From contig JAQTHY010000001.1 of the NCBI GenBank assembly GCA_029433345.1, forward strand, positions 62,001 through 126,000: a DNA stretch of 64,000 nt, given 5' to 3'. Position 1 is the first letter of the stretch. Each line of letters opens with the position of its first letter. The notes under the pieces are model-generated. The model made no database searches, had not been told where the DNA came from, and saw nothing but the letters and a program-made list of their open reading frames with translations. Below are positions 54,166 to 64,000 of the stretch, piece after piece. This stretch comes from Orbaceae bacterium ESL0727 (GTDB lineage: Bacteria; Pseudomonadota; Gammaproteobacteria; Enterobacterales; Orbaceae). Both the position numbers and the translations under genes were made by a program.

Positions 54166-55581
54166 TTAAAAAGGTTGTCGAATATCAGTAAAATGTCCGG
54201 TGATCGCTGCAGCAGCAGCCATTGCAGGGCTGACTAAATGCGTTCTTGCGTCACGACCTTGACGACCTTCAAAGTTACGATTACTGGTTGAGGCACAACG
54301 ATCATGCGGCGCTAATTTGTCATCATTCATCGCAAGGCACATAGAACAACCCGGTAAACGCCATTCGAAACCAGCATCAATAAAAATCTTATCCAAACCT
54401 TCAGCCTCGGCTTGTGCTTTCACTGGACCAGAACCGGGGACGACTAGGGCTTGTACACCATCCGCTACTTTACGTCCTTTAGCAATGGCCGCGGCAGCGC
54501 GAAGATCCTCAATACGTGAATTAGTACACGATCCGATAAATACTTTGTTGATCTTAATATCTGTCATCTTGGTGCCAGCTTTCAGTCCCATATAGGCCAG
54601 TGCTCTTTCTGCTGAATGTTTTTCGATTGGATCAGCAAAATCATTAGGATTTGGCACAGTTTTATTAATCGATGTCACTTGTCCAGGATTGGTTCCCCAT
54701 GTGACTTGTGGCGCAATATCTTTGCCTTCTAAGGTCACAGTTTTGTCAAATACGGCATCATCATCACTTTTCAAGGTTTTCCAATATGCAACAGCTTTAT
54801 CAAATTCAGCACCTTTAGGCGCATAGGTTCGGCCTTTTAGATAGGTAAAGGTGGTTTCATCTGGCGCGACAATACCGGCTTTAGCACCCAGTTCTATCGC
54901 CATATTACAAAGTGTCATACGGCCTTCCATCGATAAATTGCGGATCGCTTCACCACAAAATTCGATCACATAACCGGTGCCGCCTGCACTCGTGGTTTTA
55001 CCAATAATGGCTAAGATAATATCTTTTGCTGTGATGCCGGGCGCTACCTGACCTTTTACTTCGATTTTCATGGTCTTAGCACGTGCTTGCTTTAAGGTTT
55101 GGGTAGCCAATACATGTTCGACCTCAGACGTACCGATACCAAATGCCAGTGCACCAAATGCGCCATGTGTCGCAGTATGTGAATCACCACAAACGATGGT
55201 TTGCCCAGGTAATGTCATACCTTGTTCAGGTCCAATGACATGTACGATGCCACGTAATGGGCTATGAATATCATACAGTTGGATACCAAATTCTTTGGCA
55301 TTTTTTTGCAATTCAGTTAATTGGATACGCGCCATTTCGCTACATGCGCTAAGTTCATTACTTTTGGTCGAAGTATTGTGATCCATAGTAGCAAAGGTTT
55401 TATGGGGTTGACGCACTTTACGCCCCATAGTCCGTAAACCATCAAACGCTTGCGGTGATGTCACTTCATGCACTAAATGGCGATCAATATATAAAATAGG
55501 CGTTTCGTTCGGTGCTTCGTAAACAACGTGGGCATCGTATAACTTTTGGTATAAGGTTTTTGGAGATTGATCTGTTGACAT
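54166..55581 (-). CDS. leuC: 3-isopropylmalate dehydratase large subunit
   Basis: Aconitase-family subunit carrying the 4Fe-4S cluster. Cluster cysteines are in IGSCTNSR and [10 protein letters not shown], with the usual [13 protein letters not shown] segment earlier. 471 residues, slightly longer than the E. coli protein. AAAGGA precedes its ATG. A 195-bp gap separates it from leuB, unusually wide for this operon. Confidence 0.96.
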   Translation of the reverse strand: MSTDQSPKTLYQKLYDAHVVYEAPNETPILYIDRHLVHEVTSPQAFDGLRTMGRKVRQPHKTFATMDHNTSTKSNELSACSEMARIQLTELQKNAKEFGIQLYDIHSPLRGIVHVIGPEQGMTLPGQTIVCGDSHTATHGAFGALAFGIGTSEVEHVLATQTLKQARAKTMKIEVKGQVAPGITAKDIILAIIGKTTSAGGTGYVIEFCGEAIRNLSMEGRMTLCNMAIELGAKAGIVAPDETTFTYLKGRTYAPKGAEFDKAVAYWKTLKSDDDAVFDKTVTLEGKDIAPQVTWGTNPGQVTSINKTVPNPNDFADPIEKHSAERALAYMGLKAGTKMTDIKINKVFIGSCTNSRIEDLRAAAAIAKGRKVADGVQALVVPGSGPVKAQAEAEGLDKIFIDAGFEWRLPGCSMCLAMNDDKLAPHDRCASTSNRNFEGRQGRDARTHLVSPAMAAAAAITGHFTDIRQPF

Positions 55582-55661
55582 TGCTGCGATCCTTTCTTTA
55601 TTTGTTCATCATTCTTGCTGATTTATTTGATTGCACGATATGCATTTATCCAAAAATGAGG

Positions 55662-55710
55662 AAAAGAGGTGATCTGTCATAAGGCAAGCCCAATAAAAGC
55701 ACCCTCTTTT
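55662..55710. repeat. Inverted repeat in the leuB-leuC spacer
   Basis: AAAAGAGGTG and CACCCTCTTTT pair with one bulged base across a 28-base loop. In the leu mRNA it could act as a processing or partial termination site between leuB and leuC. The 195-bp spacer otherwise shows nothing. Confidence 0.35.
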
Positions 55711-55776
55711 GCATCCCATCAACGATAGTTAGCTAAATAAAATGATTACCGCACAAGGTAACCATATCGGCCATCA

Positions 55777-56895
<1,119 letters not shown>

Positions 56896-57051
56896 TTACT
56901 GTTTGAGTGGATTGTTTTAGTGATAAACAATCACGTTATTCATTCCGCCGACTATTGTCGGCAAGATCAAGGGCATTTGATTGAGCTGCGACTCTATGTC
57001 CCACTTGGGGTCGATCTGGTTAGGATGACACCCGATCTGTGCTATTTATGA

Positions 57052-58635
57052 CTATTTTTTCTGCTTATCGTTTACTTGATCCATTGGGATTTCATGATGT
57101 AATTTCTGTTTTTCGTGTGCGACTTGATCAGCACGATAAATATTATTGAGTACATTGATTAATGCCAGCGCTGATGCGTGAACAATATCGGTGGCAAGTC
57201 CTACACCATGTAATTTACGACCGTTGTGTTCGGCAACAATATCGACTTGACCTAATGCATTTTCGCCTTGGCCTTTTGCGGCTAATTGATATTTAACGAT
57301 CGAAATAGGTTGTTTAGTGATACGGTTAATCGCTTGGTAAACCGCATCAACAGGACCATTACCTGTCGCTGCATCAGAAAACTTTTCATTCCCAATAATC
57401 AAACTGACCGATGCCGTTGAAACGACGGTAGAGCCAGACTGAATATTGAAGTAATCCAATACATAATGATCTTCATCATCTTTTAATTGATTGACAAATA
57501 TTAATGCTTCTAAATCGTAATCAAATACCTGCCCTTTTTTATCAGCTAGCACTAAAAATGCGTCATAAACTTGATCCAAATTATAATCACTGTCTCTATA
57601 ACCTAACTCTTCTAAACGGTGTTTGACAGCTGCACGGCCTGAGCGTGAGGTTAAGTTAAGTTGGATTGGATTTAAGCCAATCGATTCCGGTGTCATAATT
57701 TCGTATGTTGCTCGATTTTTCAAAACACCATCTTGGTGGATGCCAGATGAATGGGCAAACGCGTTACTGCCGATGATAGCTTTATTAGCAGGAACAGGTG
57801 TGTTAGTTATTTGGCTGACAATCTGACTGGTACGGTATATTTCTTGATGATTAATATTGGTGTAGACACCTAATAATGGCTGACGGACTTTAATCGCCAT
57901 AATCACTTCTTCTAACGCGGTATTACCTGCCCGTTCACCTAAACCATTCATAGCGCCTTCCACTTGTCGTGCGCCTTGTTGTATGGCGCTAATCGAATTG
58001 GCGACTGACATACCCAAGTCATCATGACAATGGACGGAAATAATTGCTTTATCAATATTAGGCACGCGATCAAATAATGTTTTAATAATACCGCCAAATT
58101 CATAAGGCACCGTGTAGCCAACCGTATCGGGAATATTGATAGTCGTTGCACCAGCGCCAATCGCGGCTTCGACAATGCGGCATAAATTATCAATCGGGGT
58201 ACGCCCTGCATCTTCACACGAAAATTCGACATCGTCGGTATAATTACGCGCACGTTTTACACTATGAATGGCATGTTCGACCACATCATCAAACGTCATG
58301 TGTAATTTGTCATGCACATGTAATGTTGAGGTGGCTAAAAATGTGTGAATTCGGAATTGATCAGCCACTTTTAACGCATTTGCTGCGGCATCGATATCTT
58401 TATCCAAACAACGGGCTAGCGCACAAACACGGCTATTTTTGATCGTTTTGGCAATAGTTTGTACGGATTCGAAATCGCCAGGAGACGAGATAGGAAAACC
58501 AACTTCCATAATATCGACATTCAGCCGTTCTAATGCTAACGCAATTTGTAGTTTTTCTTTTACGCTTAAACTGGCTTGAAGCGCCTGTTCACCATCACGT
58601 AACGTGGTGTCAAAAATAATCACTTGATTGCTCAT
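57052..58635 (-). CDS. leuA: 2-isopropylmalate synthase
   Basis: First committed enzyme of leucine synthesis (acetyl-CoA plus 2-ketoisovalerate). The catalytic TIM barrel starts with [10 protein letters not shown]; the metal-site HCHDDLGM and NGLGERAGN motifs follow. The C-terminal ~130 residues form the leucine-binding regulatory domain ([17 protein letters not shown]). 527 residues is normal. Expression is probably controlled by the leader peptide and attenuator directly upstream, and enzyme activity by leucine. Confidence 0.96.
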   Translation of the reverse strand: MSNQVIIFDTTLRDGEQALQASLSVKEKLQIALALERLNVDIMEVGFPISSPGDFESVQTIAKTIKNSRVCALARCLDKDIDAAANALKVADQFRIHTFLATSTLHVHDKLHMTFDDVVEHAIHSVKRARNYTDDVEFSCEDAGRTPIDNLCRIVEAAIGAGATTINIPDTVGYTVPYEFGGIIKTLFDRVPNIDKAIISVHCHDDLGMSVANSISAIQQGARQVEGAMNGLGERAGNTALEEVIMAIKVRQPLLGVYTNINHQEIYRTSQIVSQITNTPVPANKAIIGSNAFAHSSGIHQDGVLKNRATYEIMTPESIGLNPIQLNLTSRSGRAAVKHRLEELGYRDSDYNLDQVYDAFLVLADKKGQVFDYDLEALIFVNQLKDDEDHYVLDYFNIQSGSTVVSTASVSLIIGNEKFSDAATGNGPVDAVYQAINRITKQPISIVKYQLAAKGQGENALGQVDIVAEHNGRKLHGVGLATDIVHASALALINVLNNIYRADQVAHEKQKLHHEIPMDQVNDKQKK

Positions 58636-58703
58636 GTATGTTTCCTTTCTTATCTATTTTGCGCCGCTGCGGATTTAAGTTTTGTCATAAAAAATGGCTA
58701 AAA

Positions 58704-58735
58704 ACAAAAAACCCGCACATTAGCGCGGGTTTTTG
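58704..58735 (-). terminator. leu operon attenuator (intrinsic terminator)
   Basis: On the minus strand AAAACCCGC and GCGGGTTTT form a GC-rich stem followed by a run of six T. It lies between the leader peptide stop (58768) and leuA. It should terminate when ribosomes pass the leader's Leu codons freely, which is classical attenuation. Confidence 0.85.
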
Positions 58736-58767
58736 TTAATTTGTTGAGTTGTTTAACTTGCTTACCT

Positions 58768-58851
58768 TTACTCCACAAACGAACCATCCGCGCTAGTTAT
58801 AGCGAGGAGGAGGAGGAGGGAGAGAGTAGATAATTGATCAAACATTTTCAT
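58768..58851 (-). CDS. leuL: leu operon leader peptide
   Basis: 27-residue leader peptide MKMFDQLSTLSLLLLLAITS plus ADGSFVE. It has seven Leu codons, five of them consecutive CTC (58805-58819), with TTA and another CTC just before. Stalling at these codons when leucyl-tRNA is low would prevent the attenuator at 58704-58735 from folding. ATG AAA ATG gives two possible starts, and GGA lies upstream. Position and codon content make the call firm although the ORF is short. Confidence 0.88.
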   Translation of the reverse strand: MKMFDQLSTLSLLLLLAITSADGSFVE

Positions 58852-59152
58852 TTTTAATGATAAATCCTAATAGTAACACTTAATAATAATCGATTATCTA
58901 ATAATAACGAAAAACACAATTGTTCATGACAAAACTCACCATGACAAAAACAATAACGAATCGTATAGATAACGTAAATAATTTGCCTGTACTTTTATCA
59001 AATACGGCTTATGATGTCAATGATTATTTTATCTTGATTCTAGCCTAATTCTAAAATAAGTTGCTATAACAGTTGGCGACAGTCTGCAAAATAGATGATA
59101 TAGTCATATAGATAGCAGATTATTGCTATCTATATGTAATAAGGAGACGATT
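58852..59152. other. Divergent promoter region leuL / nfsB
   Basis: About 300 bp of AT-rich sequence between the leader peptide and the nitroreductase. It must hold the leu promoter on the minus strand; I could not fix its -35/-10 elements. The right end carries the long inverted repeat at 59105-59136. Confidence 0.45.
59105..59136. promoter_or_regulatory. Perfect 13-bp inverted repeat before nfsB
   Basis: CATATAGATAGCA and TGCTATCTATATG are exact reverse complements separated by GATTAT. It ends 4 bp before the AAGGAG ribosome site of nfsB. Either a dimeric repressor operator or an mRNA leader hairpin would fit. Confidence 0.6.
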
Positions 59153-59797
59153 ATGAATATGGTTGATATTTCAAGAAAACGCTACACCACAAAACATTAT
59201 GACAAGAGTAAAAAGATTCCAGCTGATCAGATAGAAGCGCTATGTACAATTTTGCAAAATAGTCCATCATCGGTAAATACACAACCATGGCATTTTGTCA
59301 TCGTTGGATCAGATGCCGGTCGTGATAAAATTTTGCCTGCCATTCCCGATTTTAATCACCCACGTGTACAAGATTCTTCGCATACAGTTGTAATGTGCGT
59401 ACGTGATAATATCGATGAAGCGTATATGCAACATCTGGTTGACCAAGAAGATAAAGATGGTCGTTTCCAAACAGCTGAAGATAAACAACGACAAAGTGAA
59501 GCGCTTCATTTTTTTGTCAACGTTAAAAGCCCAACACCGAAAGATCAATATGAATGGATGTGTAAACAAGTTTATATCGCGTTAGGAAATCTTTTATTTG
59601 CTGCCGCAGGCATGGGAATTGATTCAACAGCAATTGAAGGATTTGATAGCGCTAAAATAGACGAAATATTAGGTTTGAAAGAAAAAGGACTAAAAAGTGT
59701 TGTGGTAGCAACATTAGGTTATCGCGCTGAAAACGATTCTAATGCCAAACGACCAAAATCACGTTTACCACAAGATGAAATTTTCACCTTTTTATAA
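59153..59797 (+). CDS. nfsB: Oxygen-insensitive NAD(P)H nitroreductase
   Basis: FMN-dependent nitroreductase/dihydropteridine reductase-like enzyme. FMN-site features KRYTTKHYD, SPSSVNTQPWHF and AIEGFDSAKIDEILGL with KEKGLKSVVVATLGY match E. coli NfsB over the full length. 214 residues with the ATG at 59153, set by AAGGAG at 59141. A perfect 26-bp dyad sits just upstream. Monocistronic with a terminator-like stem downstream. Confidence 0.92.
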   Translation: MNMVDISRKRYTTKHYDKSKKIPADQIEALCTILQNSPSSVNTQPWHFVIVGSDAGRDKILPAIPDFNHPRVQDSSHTVVMCVRDNIDEAYMQHLVDQEDKDGRFQTAEDKQRQSEALHFFVNVKSPTPKDQYEWMCKQVYIALGNLLFAAAGMGIDSTAIEGFDSAKIDEILGLKEKGLKSVVVATLGYRAENDSNAKRPKSRLPQDEIFTFL

Positions 59798-59831
59798 TTT
59801 ATCATCTTGATTATCAATAATCTGCATAACT

Positions 59832-59861
59832 AGCCGAAATAACAGATAATGTTATTCGGCT
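59832..59861 (+). terminator. nfsB terminator-like hairpin
   Basis: AGCCGAAATAAC and GTTATTCGGCT pair with one unpaired base over a 7-base loop, 35 bp after the nfsB stop. A weak TTGAT follows rather than a T run. Confidence 0.5.
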
Positions 59862-60028
59862 TGATAATAAGCGCTCATTGAAAGATAAAGTAGAAGATAC
59901 ATAATTAGGGAAGATATAGATGATAAATCATAAACATGATCAATTGATTCTCTTCCTTTTATGCCATCACTCCCCGTCGCCTAACTGACTCTTTATACAA
60001 TAAAATGTAGAGGCATACCGCCATCATT

Positions 60029-60063
60029 TTATACATAAACGTATGGTAGTTCTGAAACATCCA
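60029..60063 (-). repeat. Dispersed ~30-bp repeat, copy F
   Basis: On the minus strand it reads TGGATGTTTCAGAACTACC then ATACGTTTATGTATAAAAT. The first 30 bases are the same as copy A at 5809; the end differs by a 2-bp insertion. Inverted relative to copy E. Confidence 0.83.
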
Positions 60064-60122
60064 ATAAAAGTTTTGTTTTTTGCTTCTATTTTTGTGATCG
60101 GTATGAGCAGTTTTGCAGTTTA

Positions 60123-60704
60123 TTACAGATACAGCGGATTACATCCCATTTCAATCATAATTTTATTCAGTTGTAACATCGGTAAGCCAACTAGGGAATC
60201 AATATCATTGCCTTCTAATTTAGCAAATAACGTGATACCCAGCTCATCACATTTAAAACTGCCAGCACATTGCAATGGCTGTTCTTTCACAAGATAAGCA
60301 TCAATTTCGCTAGCGGTAAGTTGGCGAAAAGTGACCTTGAACGGCTCACACAATGTTACAGATTGTGCTGTTTGCGTATTGATAACCGTTAAGCCGGTAA
60401 AAAACTGGAGCGTCTTTCCGCTACTTTGTTGTAACTGTTTGCGGGCATTATCCATGGTATGGGGTTTACCAATAATGTTGCCATCCAAGAGTCCTACTTG
60501 ATCAGAACCGATAATTAGACTATTCGGATAACTCGCTACCAGCGATTGTGCTTTTATTTTGGAAAGACGCAAAACTAACTGCTCTGCTGTTTCGCCCATT
60601 AAAGGTGTTTCATCACAAATGGGCGGAACTGCGGTAAAAGGAATCCGCAATTTATTGAGCAATTTTTTACGCGACGGCGAAGTTGAGGCCAAAATAATTT
60701 GCAT
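60123..60704 (-). CDS. yceF: 7-methyl-GTP pyrophosphatase (Maf family, YceF type)
   Basis: Nucleotide pyrophosphatase of the Maf family; E. coli YceF cleaves m7GTP. The P-loop-like ASTSPSRKKLL at the N terminus, CDETP, IIGSDQVGLLDG and the QCAGSFKCDELG segment with catalytic residues are present. These follow YceF rather than YhdE. 193 residues. Starts 13 bp after the galE stop, so galE-yceF probably form one transcript. Confidence 0.92.
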   Translation of the reverse strand: MQIILASTSPSRKKLLNKLRIPFTAVPPICDETPLMGETAEQLVLRLSKIKAQSLVASYPNSLIIGSDQVGLLDGNIIGKPHTMDNARKQLQQSSGKTLQFFTGLTVINTQTAQSVTLCEPFKVTFRQLTASEIDAYLVKEQPLQCAGSFKCDELGITLFAKLEGNDIDSLVGLPMLQLNKIMIEMGCNPLYL

Positions 60705-60717
60705 GTATCACTCGCAA

Positions 60718-61737
60718 CTAATCTTCAGGATAACCATCTGGATTTTGTTGTTGCCAATGCCAACTATCGCGAGCCATGTCATCTAATGATTGTTTGGTTT
60801 GCCAACCAAGTTCGTTTTTGGCCTTGCTTGCATCTGCCCAAAAGGCGGCAATATCACCGGCTCGGCGAGGTACAATTTTATAGGGAATGGCGTGACCACA
60901 CGCTTTAGCATACGCCGCGACAATCTCGAGCACACTATTACCGTGTCCTGAACCTAAATTATAGGTATGTACACCTGGTCGATTCACCGTTTTTAAGGCG
61001 GCAACATGACCTTCGGCTAAATCGTCGACATGAATATAATCACGCACGCCGGTCCCATCTTTGGTCGGATAATCATCGCCATAAATGGATAAAAATTCGC
61101 GTTTACCGATAGCAACCTGAGAAATATAAGGCATCAGATTATTTGGAATACCTTGTGGATCTTCCCCCATGAGTCCCGATGGATGAGCACCAACAGGATT
61201 GAAATAACGAAGTAACGTAATACTCCAATTTGACGGTGCAGATTTTTGCAAATCAATGTAGCACTGCTCTACCATAAATTTGCTCCAACCATAAGGATTA
61301 GTAATATTGCCTGTTGGATAAGTCTCAACATAAGGTGTTGGATTTTTTTCGCCATAAACAGTCGCTGATGAACTAAAAATCAGATTATAAACATGATACT
61401 TATTCATCACTTCGGCTAGGCAGATTGAACCATAAACATTAGCATCATAATAGGTAAGTGGTATCGTGACCGATTCACCCACCGCTTTTAAGCCAGCAAA
61501 ATGGATGACCGCGGTGATACTATTTTCAGTAAAAATTGTGGCCAGTAATGTTTTATCCCGAACATCACCATAATAAAAAAGGGGAGTCACGCCTGTGATC
61601 TGTTGAATTCTCTTTAATACTGTTTTTTTACTATTATAAAGATTATCGAGAATAATGGGTGTATAACCTGCTTCGAGCAATTTAACACACGTGTGGCTAC
61701 CAATATAACCCAACCCGCCTGTTACTAAAATATTCAT
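60718..61737 (-). CDS. galE: UDP-glucose 4-epimerase
   Basis: Interconverts UDP-glucose and UDP-galactose, needed for galactose use and for surface polysaccharide. The NAD-binding TGGLGYIGSHTC is at the N terminus; the catalytic Ser-Ser-Ala-Thr and Tyr-x3-Lys sites are seen as FSSSATVYG and NPYGWSKF; the substrate site RYFNPVGAHPSG follows. 339 residues, close to E. coli GalE. No other gal genes are nearby, so a role in LPS or capsule sugar supply is likely. Confidence 0.95.
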   Translation of the reverse strand: MNILVTGGLGYIGSHTCVKLLEAGYTPIILDNLYNSKKTVLKRIQQITGVTPLFYYGDVRDKTLLATIFTENSITAVIHFAGLKAVGESVTIPLTYYDANVYGSICLAEVMNKYHVYNLIFSSSATVYGEKNPTPYVETYPTGNITNPYGWSKFMVEQCYIDLQKSAPSNWSITLLRYFNPVGAHPSGLMGEDPQGIPNNLMPYISQVAIGKREFLSIYGDDYPTKDGTGVRDYIHVDDLAEGHVAALKTVNRPGVHTYNLGSGHGNSVLEIVAAYAKACGHAIPYKIVPRRAGDIAAFWADASKAKNELGWQTKQSLDDMARDSWHWQQQNPDGYPED

Positions 61738-62086
61738 AAAACCCTCGCAATATGATAACGATAACGTTTGTTATTATATAAATGTTGTGCTCAAAAATAT
61801 AGCGTTCTTTTGTGGCTGACTAGGGTTAACGTATACCGATTCCCATGCAATACGTTAGTTTTATCTCGTCTAGGATTGGTTATCTATTCTTTTATTTTTA
61901 TATTGAAAGGAATTATTTTCTTTTTACTTTGTTTTTTAATAATTTACTTTATTAACCCTTGGCTTTGCTTGTTTTTATCAATTTATTCTTATTTTAAAGT
62001 AAGAATCTAGTTATATTTTTAATAAAAATGTATTAATATAAGGCTTATTTTGTATTAGTGATTTTTTTTTATTTGGATAACTGGAT
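61738..62086. other. AT-rich spacer before the secreted protein
   Basis: A 349-bp very AT-rich divergent region. An 80-codon hydrophobic frame at 61768-62010 has a skewed Phe/Leu/Ile content typical of translated AT-rich DNA and no ribosome site; I do not accept it as a gene. No other structure was seen. Confidence 0.45.
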
Positions 62087-63517
62087 ATGGATTTTTTTAA
62101 AAATTATTTGATAGAACGTACTAATTTTTATGTAGAGGGTAGTGATAAAAAAGTACCTTTATTAAAGTGTTTAGGTATTGTTATTCGTCTGTGTATAATC
62201 CCTATGTTGTTATCATTTAGCTTGCCATTTTCTGCGCAAGCGCTATTAGCCATGACAACGGGAACCATTCAGGGTAGCGCACCTTATTTTACCTTTGACG
62301 GTGGCGTCACTAAAGTGACCAATGCAGATGGATTATTGTGGATTAAATTATCTAATGGCAAGCTTTATAATAAAGCAAATAACGTTTCGTCATCGAACAA
62401 TCCTATTACTCTTCCTGTCGTCGGGCAATCGATGGCTGATGTGAAGATGTTGATTCCGACAACGACTGATAATCTTGATATAAATACTTTAGTAGGTACA
62501 GGTTATGATTATTGGCGAGATGATAATGGTGATGGTCAAGGAGCCGATGGTATAACTGCGACGGGAACATTAACCATAAGAATTTATAATGTGGATAATG
62601 TACTTGTTAATCGCAGTGATAAGTTAGAACCCTGCGGAGCGCCTTATCGTGTCGTATTAAGTAGCACATCGGGTTCATTAAAAACGCAATATGGTAATCC
62701 GAATGCGACCAATTTTTCTGCAGCAACAGTCACCTATTATATAAAACCGATAATAGAAAAACCGCAGGTTTGTTTTGCACAACCTAATTTAGAGTACACT
62801 AAATATAATGGAGTTAGTTTGAATGGTCCTGCTTCACAATGGAATGAGAAAAAAGGCTTCATTTTGCAAGATATTAATAATCCGTCCATCAATTTCCCAA
62901 CAATGGGGGCAAAGAATTTTTATTTTAACTTAAGTTTAGCAGGTGTTTCGGCTAAAAATATAAGTTATGAATCTACACCAACCACATCAGGGTTAACACT
63001 TTCTATCACAGGTAGTGACAATGTGGCAAAAGTGCAGTTAAAAGGCCCCGGCGTCGCGGCTACTGTAGCTGAAGCTAGCACTGTAGTGCCGACTACTTTT
63101 ACTTTATATGCGGATAAGAATAAACAGAATAAACTCTATAGTTTTACCTTAAAAAATTGGTTAATTGCTAATCCTAATGATGGGGGAGGATTTAAGGCAG
63201 ATTATTGTAGTAAGTATGGCTCTAGTTATCGAATTCCTTCTATTAACGATTTGACTAATAGCCGTGATCGTCCAGGAAATGGCCGTTTACCAAGTTATGA
63301 AAGGCATATTGGCGGCGGATTTATTGCAGAATGGGGAAATATAGTCAGTAATTATTACCAAAATACTGATTTTACAAAAATTTTAGACAGCTCGGCTTTA
63401 TGGACAAGCGAGATAGCAGACAATAATGAATATTATATTGTCACCCCTGACCTAGGTCGAGTTGCTTCAAATAATACAAATATGACTGGGTTTAAATATG
63501 CTTGTATTACCCCTTAA
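62087..63517 (+). CDS. Secreted or surface protein, unknown function
   Basis: 476-residue protein with a long signal region: a charged N part of about 28 residues, then a hydrophobic core (LGIVIRLCIIPMLLSFSLPF) with cleavage near SAQA (about residue 53). Such long signals occur in invasin/intimin-like surface proteins. The mature part is Asn/Thr/Ser-rich with beta-strand character. Its C-terminal 130 residues (YSFTLKNWLIANPNDGGGF, YCSKYGSSYRIPSINDLTNS, ALWTSEI, YACITP) resemble the final domain of some adhesin-like proteins. No membrane anchor or autotransporter barrel is visible, so export to the surface is not assured. Confidence 0.65.
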   Translation: MDFFKNYLIERTNFYVEGSDKKVPLLKCLGIVIRLCIIPMLLSFSLPFSAQALLAMTTGTIQGSAPYFTFDGGVTKVTNADGLLWIKLSNGKLYNKANNVSSSNNPITLPVVGQSMADVKMLIPTTTDNLDINTLVGTGYDYWRDDNGDGQGADGITATGTLTIRIYNVDNVLVNRSDKLEPCGAPYRVVLSSTSGSLKTQYGNPNATNFSAATVTYYIKPIIEKPQVCFAQPNLEYTKYNGVSLNGPASQWNEKKGFILQDINNPSINFPTMGAKNFYFNLSLAGVSAKNISYESTPTTSGLTLSITGSDNVAKVQLKGPGVAATVAEASTVVPTTFTLYADKNKQNKLYSFTLKNWLIANPNDGGGFKADYCSKYGSSYRIPSINDLTNSRDRPGNGRLPSYERHIGGGFIAEWGNIVSNYYQNTDFTKILDSSALWTSEIADNNEYYIVTPDLGRVASNNTNMTGFKYACITP

Positions 63518-63708
63518 ATTCTGTGGAATGCACCGCTATTTTTATGGTGATTACGTGCTATTGTTTGTTGATTACTTTCCCGATTTAATCCGTTTTTTGC
63601 AGATAAAAATCATTAGATAATCCAATAAAAAATGCGTATTATGAAGCTGAGCAAATGGTTAATTGCGTGTGAATTAACTCAAGATCTGAAGTGAATAAGG
63701 GGATAACG

Positions 63709-64000
63709 ATGTATAAAAAAATTCTTGTGCCTGTTGATATTTTAGAAGCAGAACTGACTAAAAAAGTGATACCTGATTTGACCTATTTGGCTAAATTATC
63801 GAATGCAGATGTGATCTTTTTTCATGCATTACCTATTGCTTCAGCAATCGTTAATGCGTATTCATTTGGTTTTGAAGAATTCAAAGATAAAGCAACACTT
63901 CAAGCAGAAGAACAATTGCATACGTTGATGAATTCAATTGATTTACCGCGTGAAAAACTATCTTGCGCGATAGCATTTGGCAATCCACGTGATGAGATTT
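63709..64000 (+). CDS. Universal stress protein, UspF/UspG type (partial)
   Basis: Begins MYKKILVPVDILEAELTKKV and is cut by the window end after about 97 codons. The pattern (KKILVPVD, a strand with VIFFHALP, then GNPRDEI leading to the nucleotide-binding loop) fits the UspF/G group of small ATP-binding stress proteins. AAGGGG lies 7 bp before the ATG. The C-terminal ATP-binding motif lies outside the window. Confidence 0.85.
   Translation, partial: MYKKILVPVDILEAELTKKVIPDLTYLAKLSNADVIFFHALPIASAIVNAYSFGFEEFKDKATLQAEEQLHTLMNSIDLPREKLSCAIAFGNPRDEI

Larger units (their letters stand above)
59798..60122. other. Intergenic region after nfsB
   Basis: Between convergent nfsB and yceF. Contains the terminator-like stem at 59832-59861 and repeat copy F at 60029-60063. 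A small frame at 60043-60297 overlaps yceF and the repeat and is not credible. Confidence 0.5.

Noticed and set aside
61768-62010. 80-codon hydrophobic frame upstream of the secreted protein
   Set aside because: Composition (Phe, Leu, Ile, Tyr) is what very AT-rich DNA yields by chance, and no initiation signal is seen.

Overview
The window looks like the chromosome of an AT-rich gammaproteobacterium close to Enterobacterales and Pasteurellales. Several blocks keep Escherichia coli gene order (ribA-pgpB-lapA-lapB, lptC-lptA-lptB-rpoN, leuABCD with a leucine leader), while other neighbours differ. The low GC, the protein sequences and the large hemagglutinin/CDI locus made me think of Orbaceae (Gilliamella/Frischella type, insect gut). 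That placement is an inference and was not tested.

Layout. 0.1-5.8 kb: ribA, pgpB, lapA, lapB, a TatD-family nuclease and the ribosomal oxygenase roxA. 6.0-19.7 kb (all minus strand): a metal-uptake block. It holds a Fur-boxed operon with a secreted nitroreductase-like protein, an FTR1 iron permease, a P19-type periplasmic iron protein, a DUF2318 membrane protein, two FtsX-type permeases, an ATPase, a DUF4418 protein and a second permease/ATPase pair. Upstream lies a sitABCD-type Mn/Fe ABC transporter with its own Fur box. 20.4-38.0 kb: a contact-dependent inhibition (CDI) region. It contains a 3,922-residue FhaB/CdiA-like exoprotein with a VENN junction and a C-terminal toxin module, an overlapping immunity gene, a short SymE-like ORF, and two partial copies (698 and 728 bp) of the exoprotein's late repeat region. 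One copy leads, through an IS3-family insertion, to an orphan toxin tip with an Imm8-type immunity gene. The other ends in an IS256-family remnant. 38.1-46.9 kb: proS, bepA, yqgA, a histidine phosphatase, rluC, dsbB, rluA and rdgB. 46.9-52.4 kb: hemW, acyP, lptCAB, rpoN and an orphan winged-helix ORF. 52.5-58.9 kb: yafE-like methyltransferase and leuDCBA with leader peptide and attenuator. 59.1-64.0 kb: nfsB, yceF, galE, a secreted surface-type protein and the start of a UspF-like gene.

How the parts work together. The metal block combines a periplasmic iron-capture/permease system with an ABC Mn/Fe importer, and Fur boxes in front of both first genes suggest induction under iron starvation. 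In the CDI region one complete effector gene is followed by shorter cassettes that carry alternative toxin tips and immunity genes. This is the known arrangement for toxin switching by recombination. No TpsB/CdiB outer-membrane transporter gene lies in the window.

Beyond the genes, the window has repeated intergenic structure. A ~30-bp sequence occurs at least six times. Two copies bracket the second ABC pair in inverted orientation, two bracket the complete CDI unit directly, and one copy ends exactly where a duplicated exoprotein fragment begins. Its right half resembles a XerD-binding arm. Short 12-14-bp tandem repeats occur in at least five intergenic spaces, three of them sharing a TAGTTATAA core.
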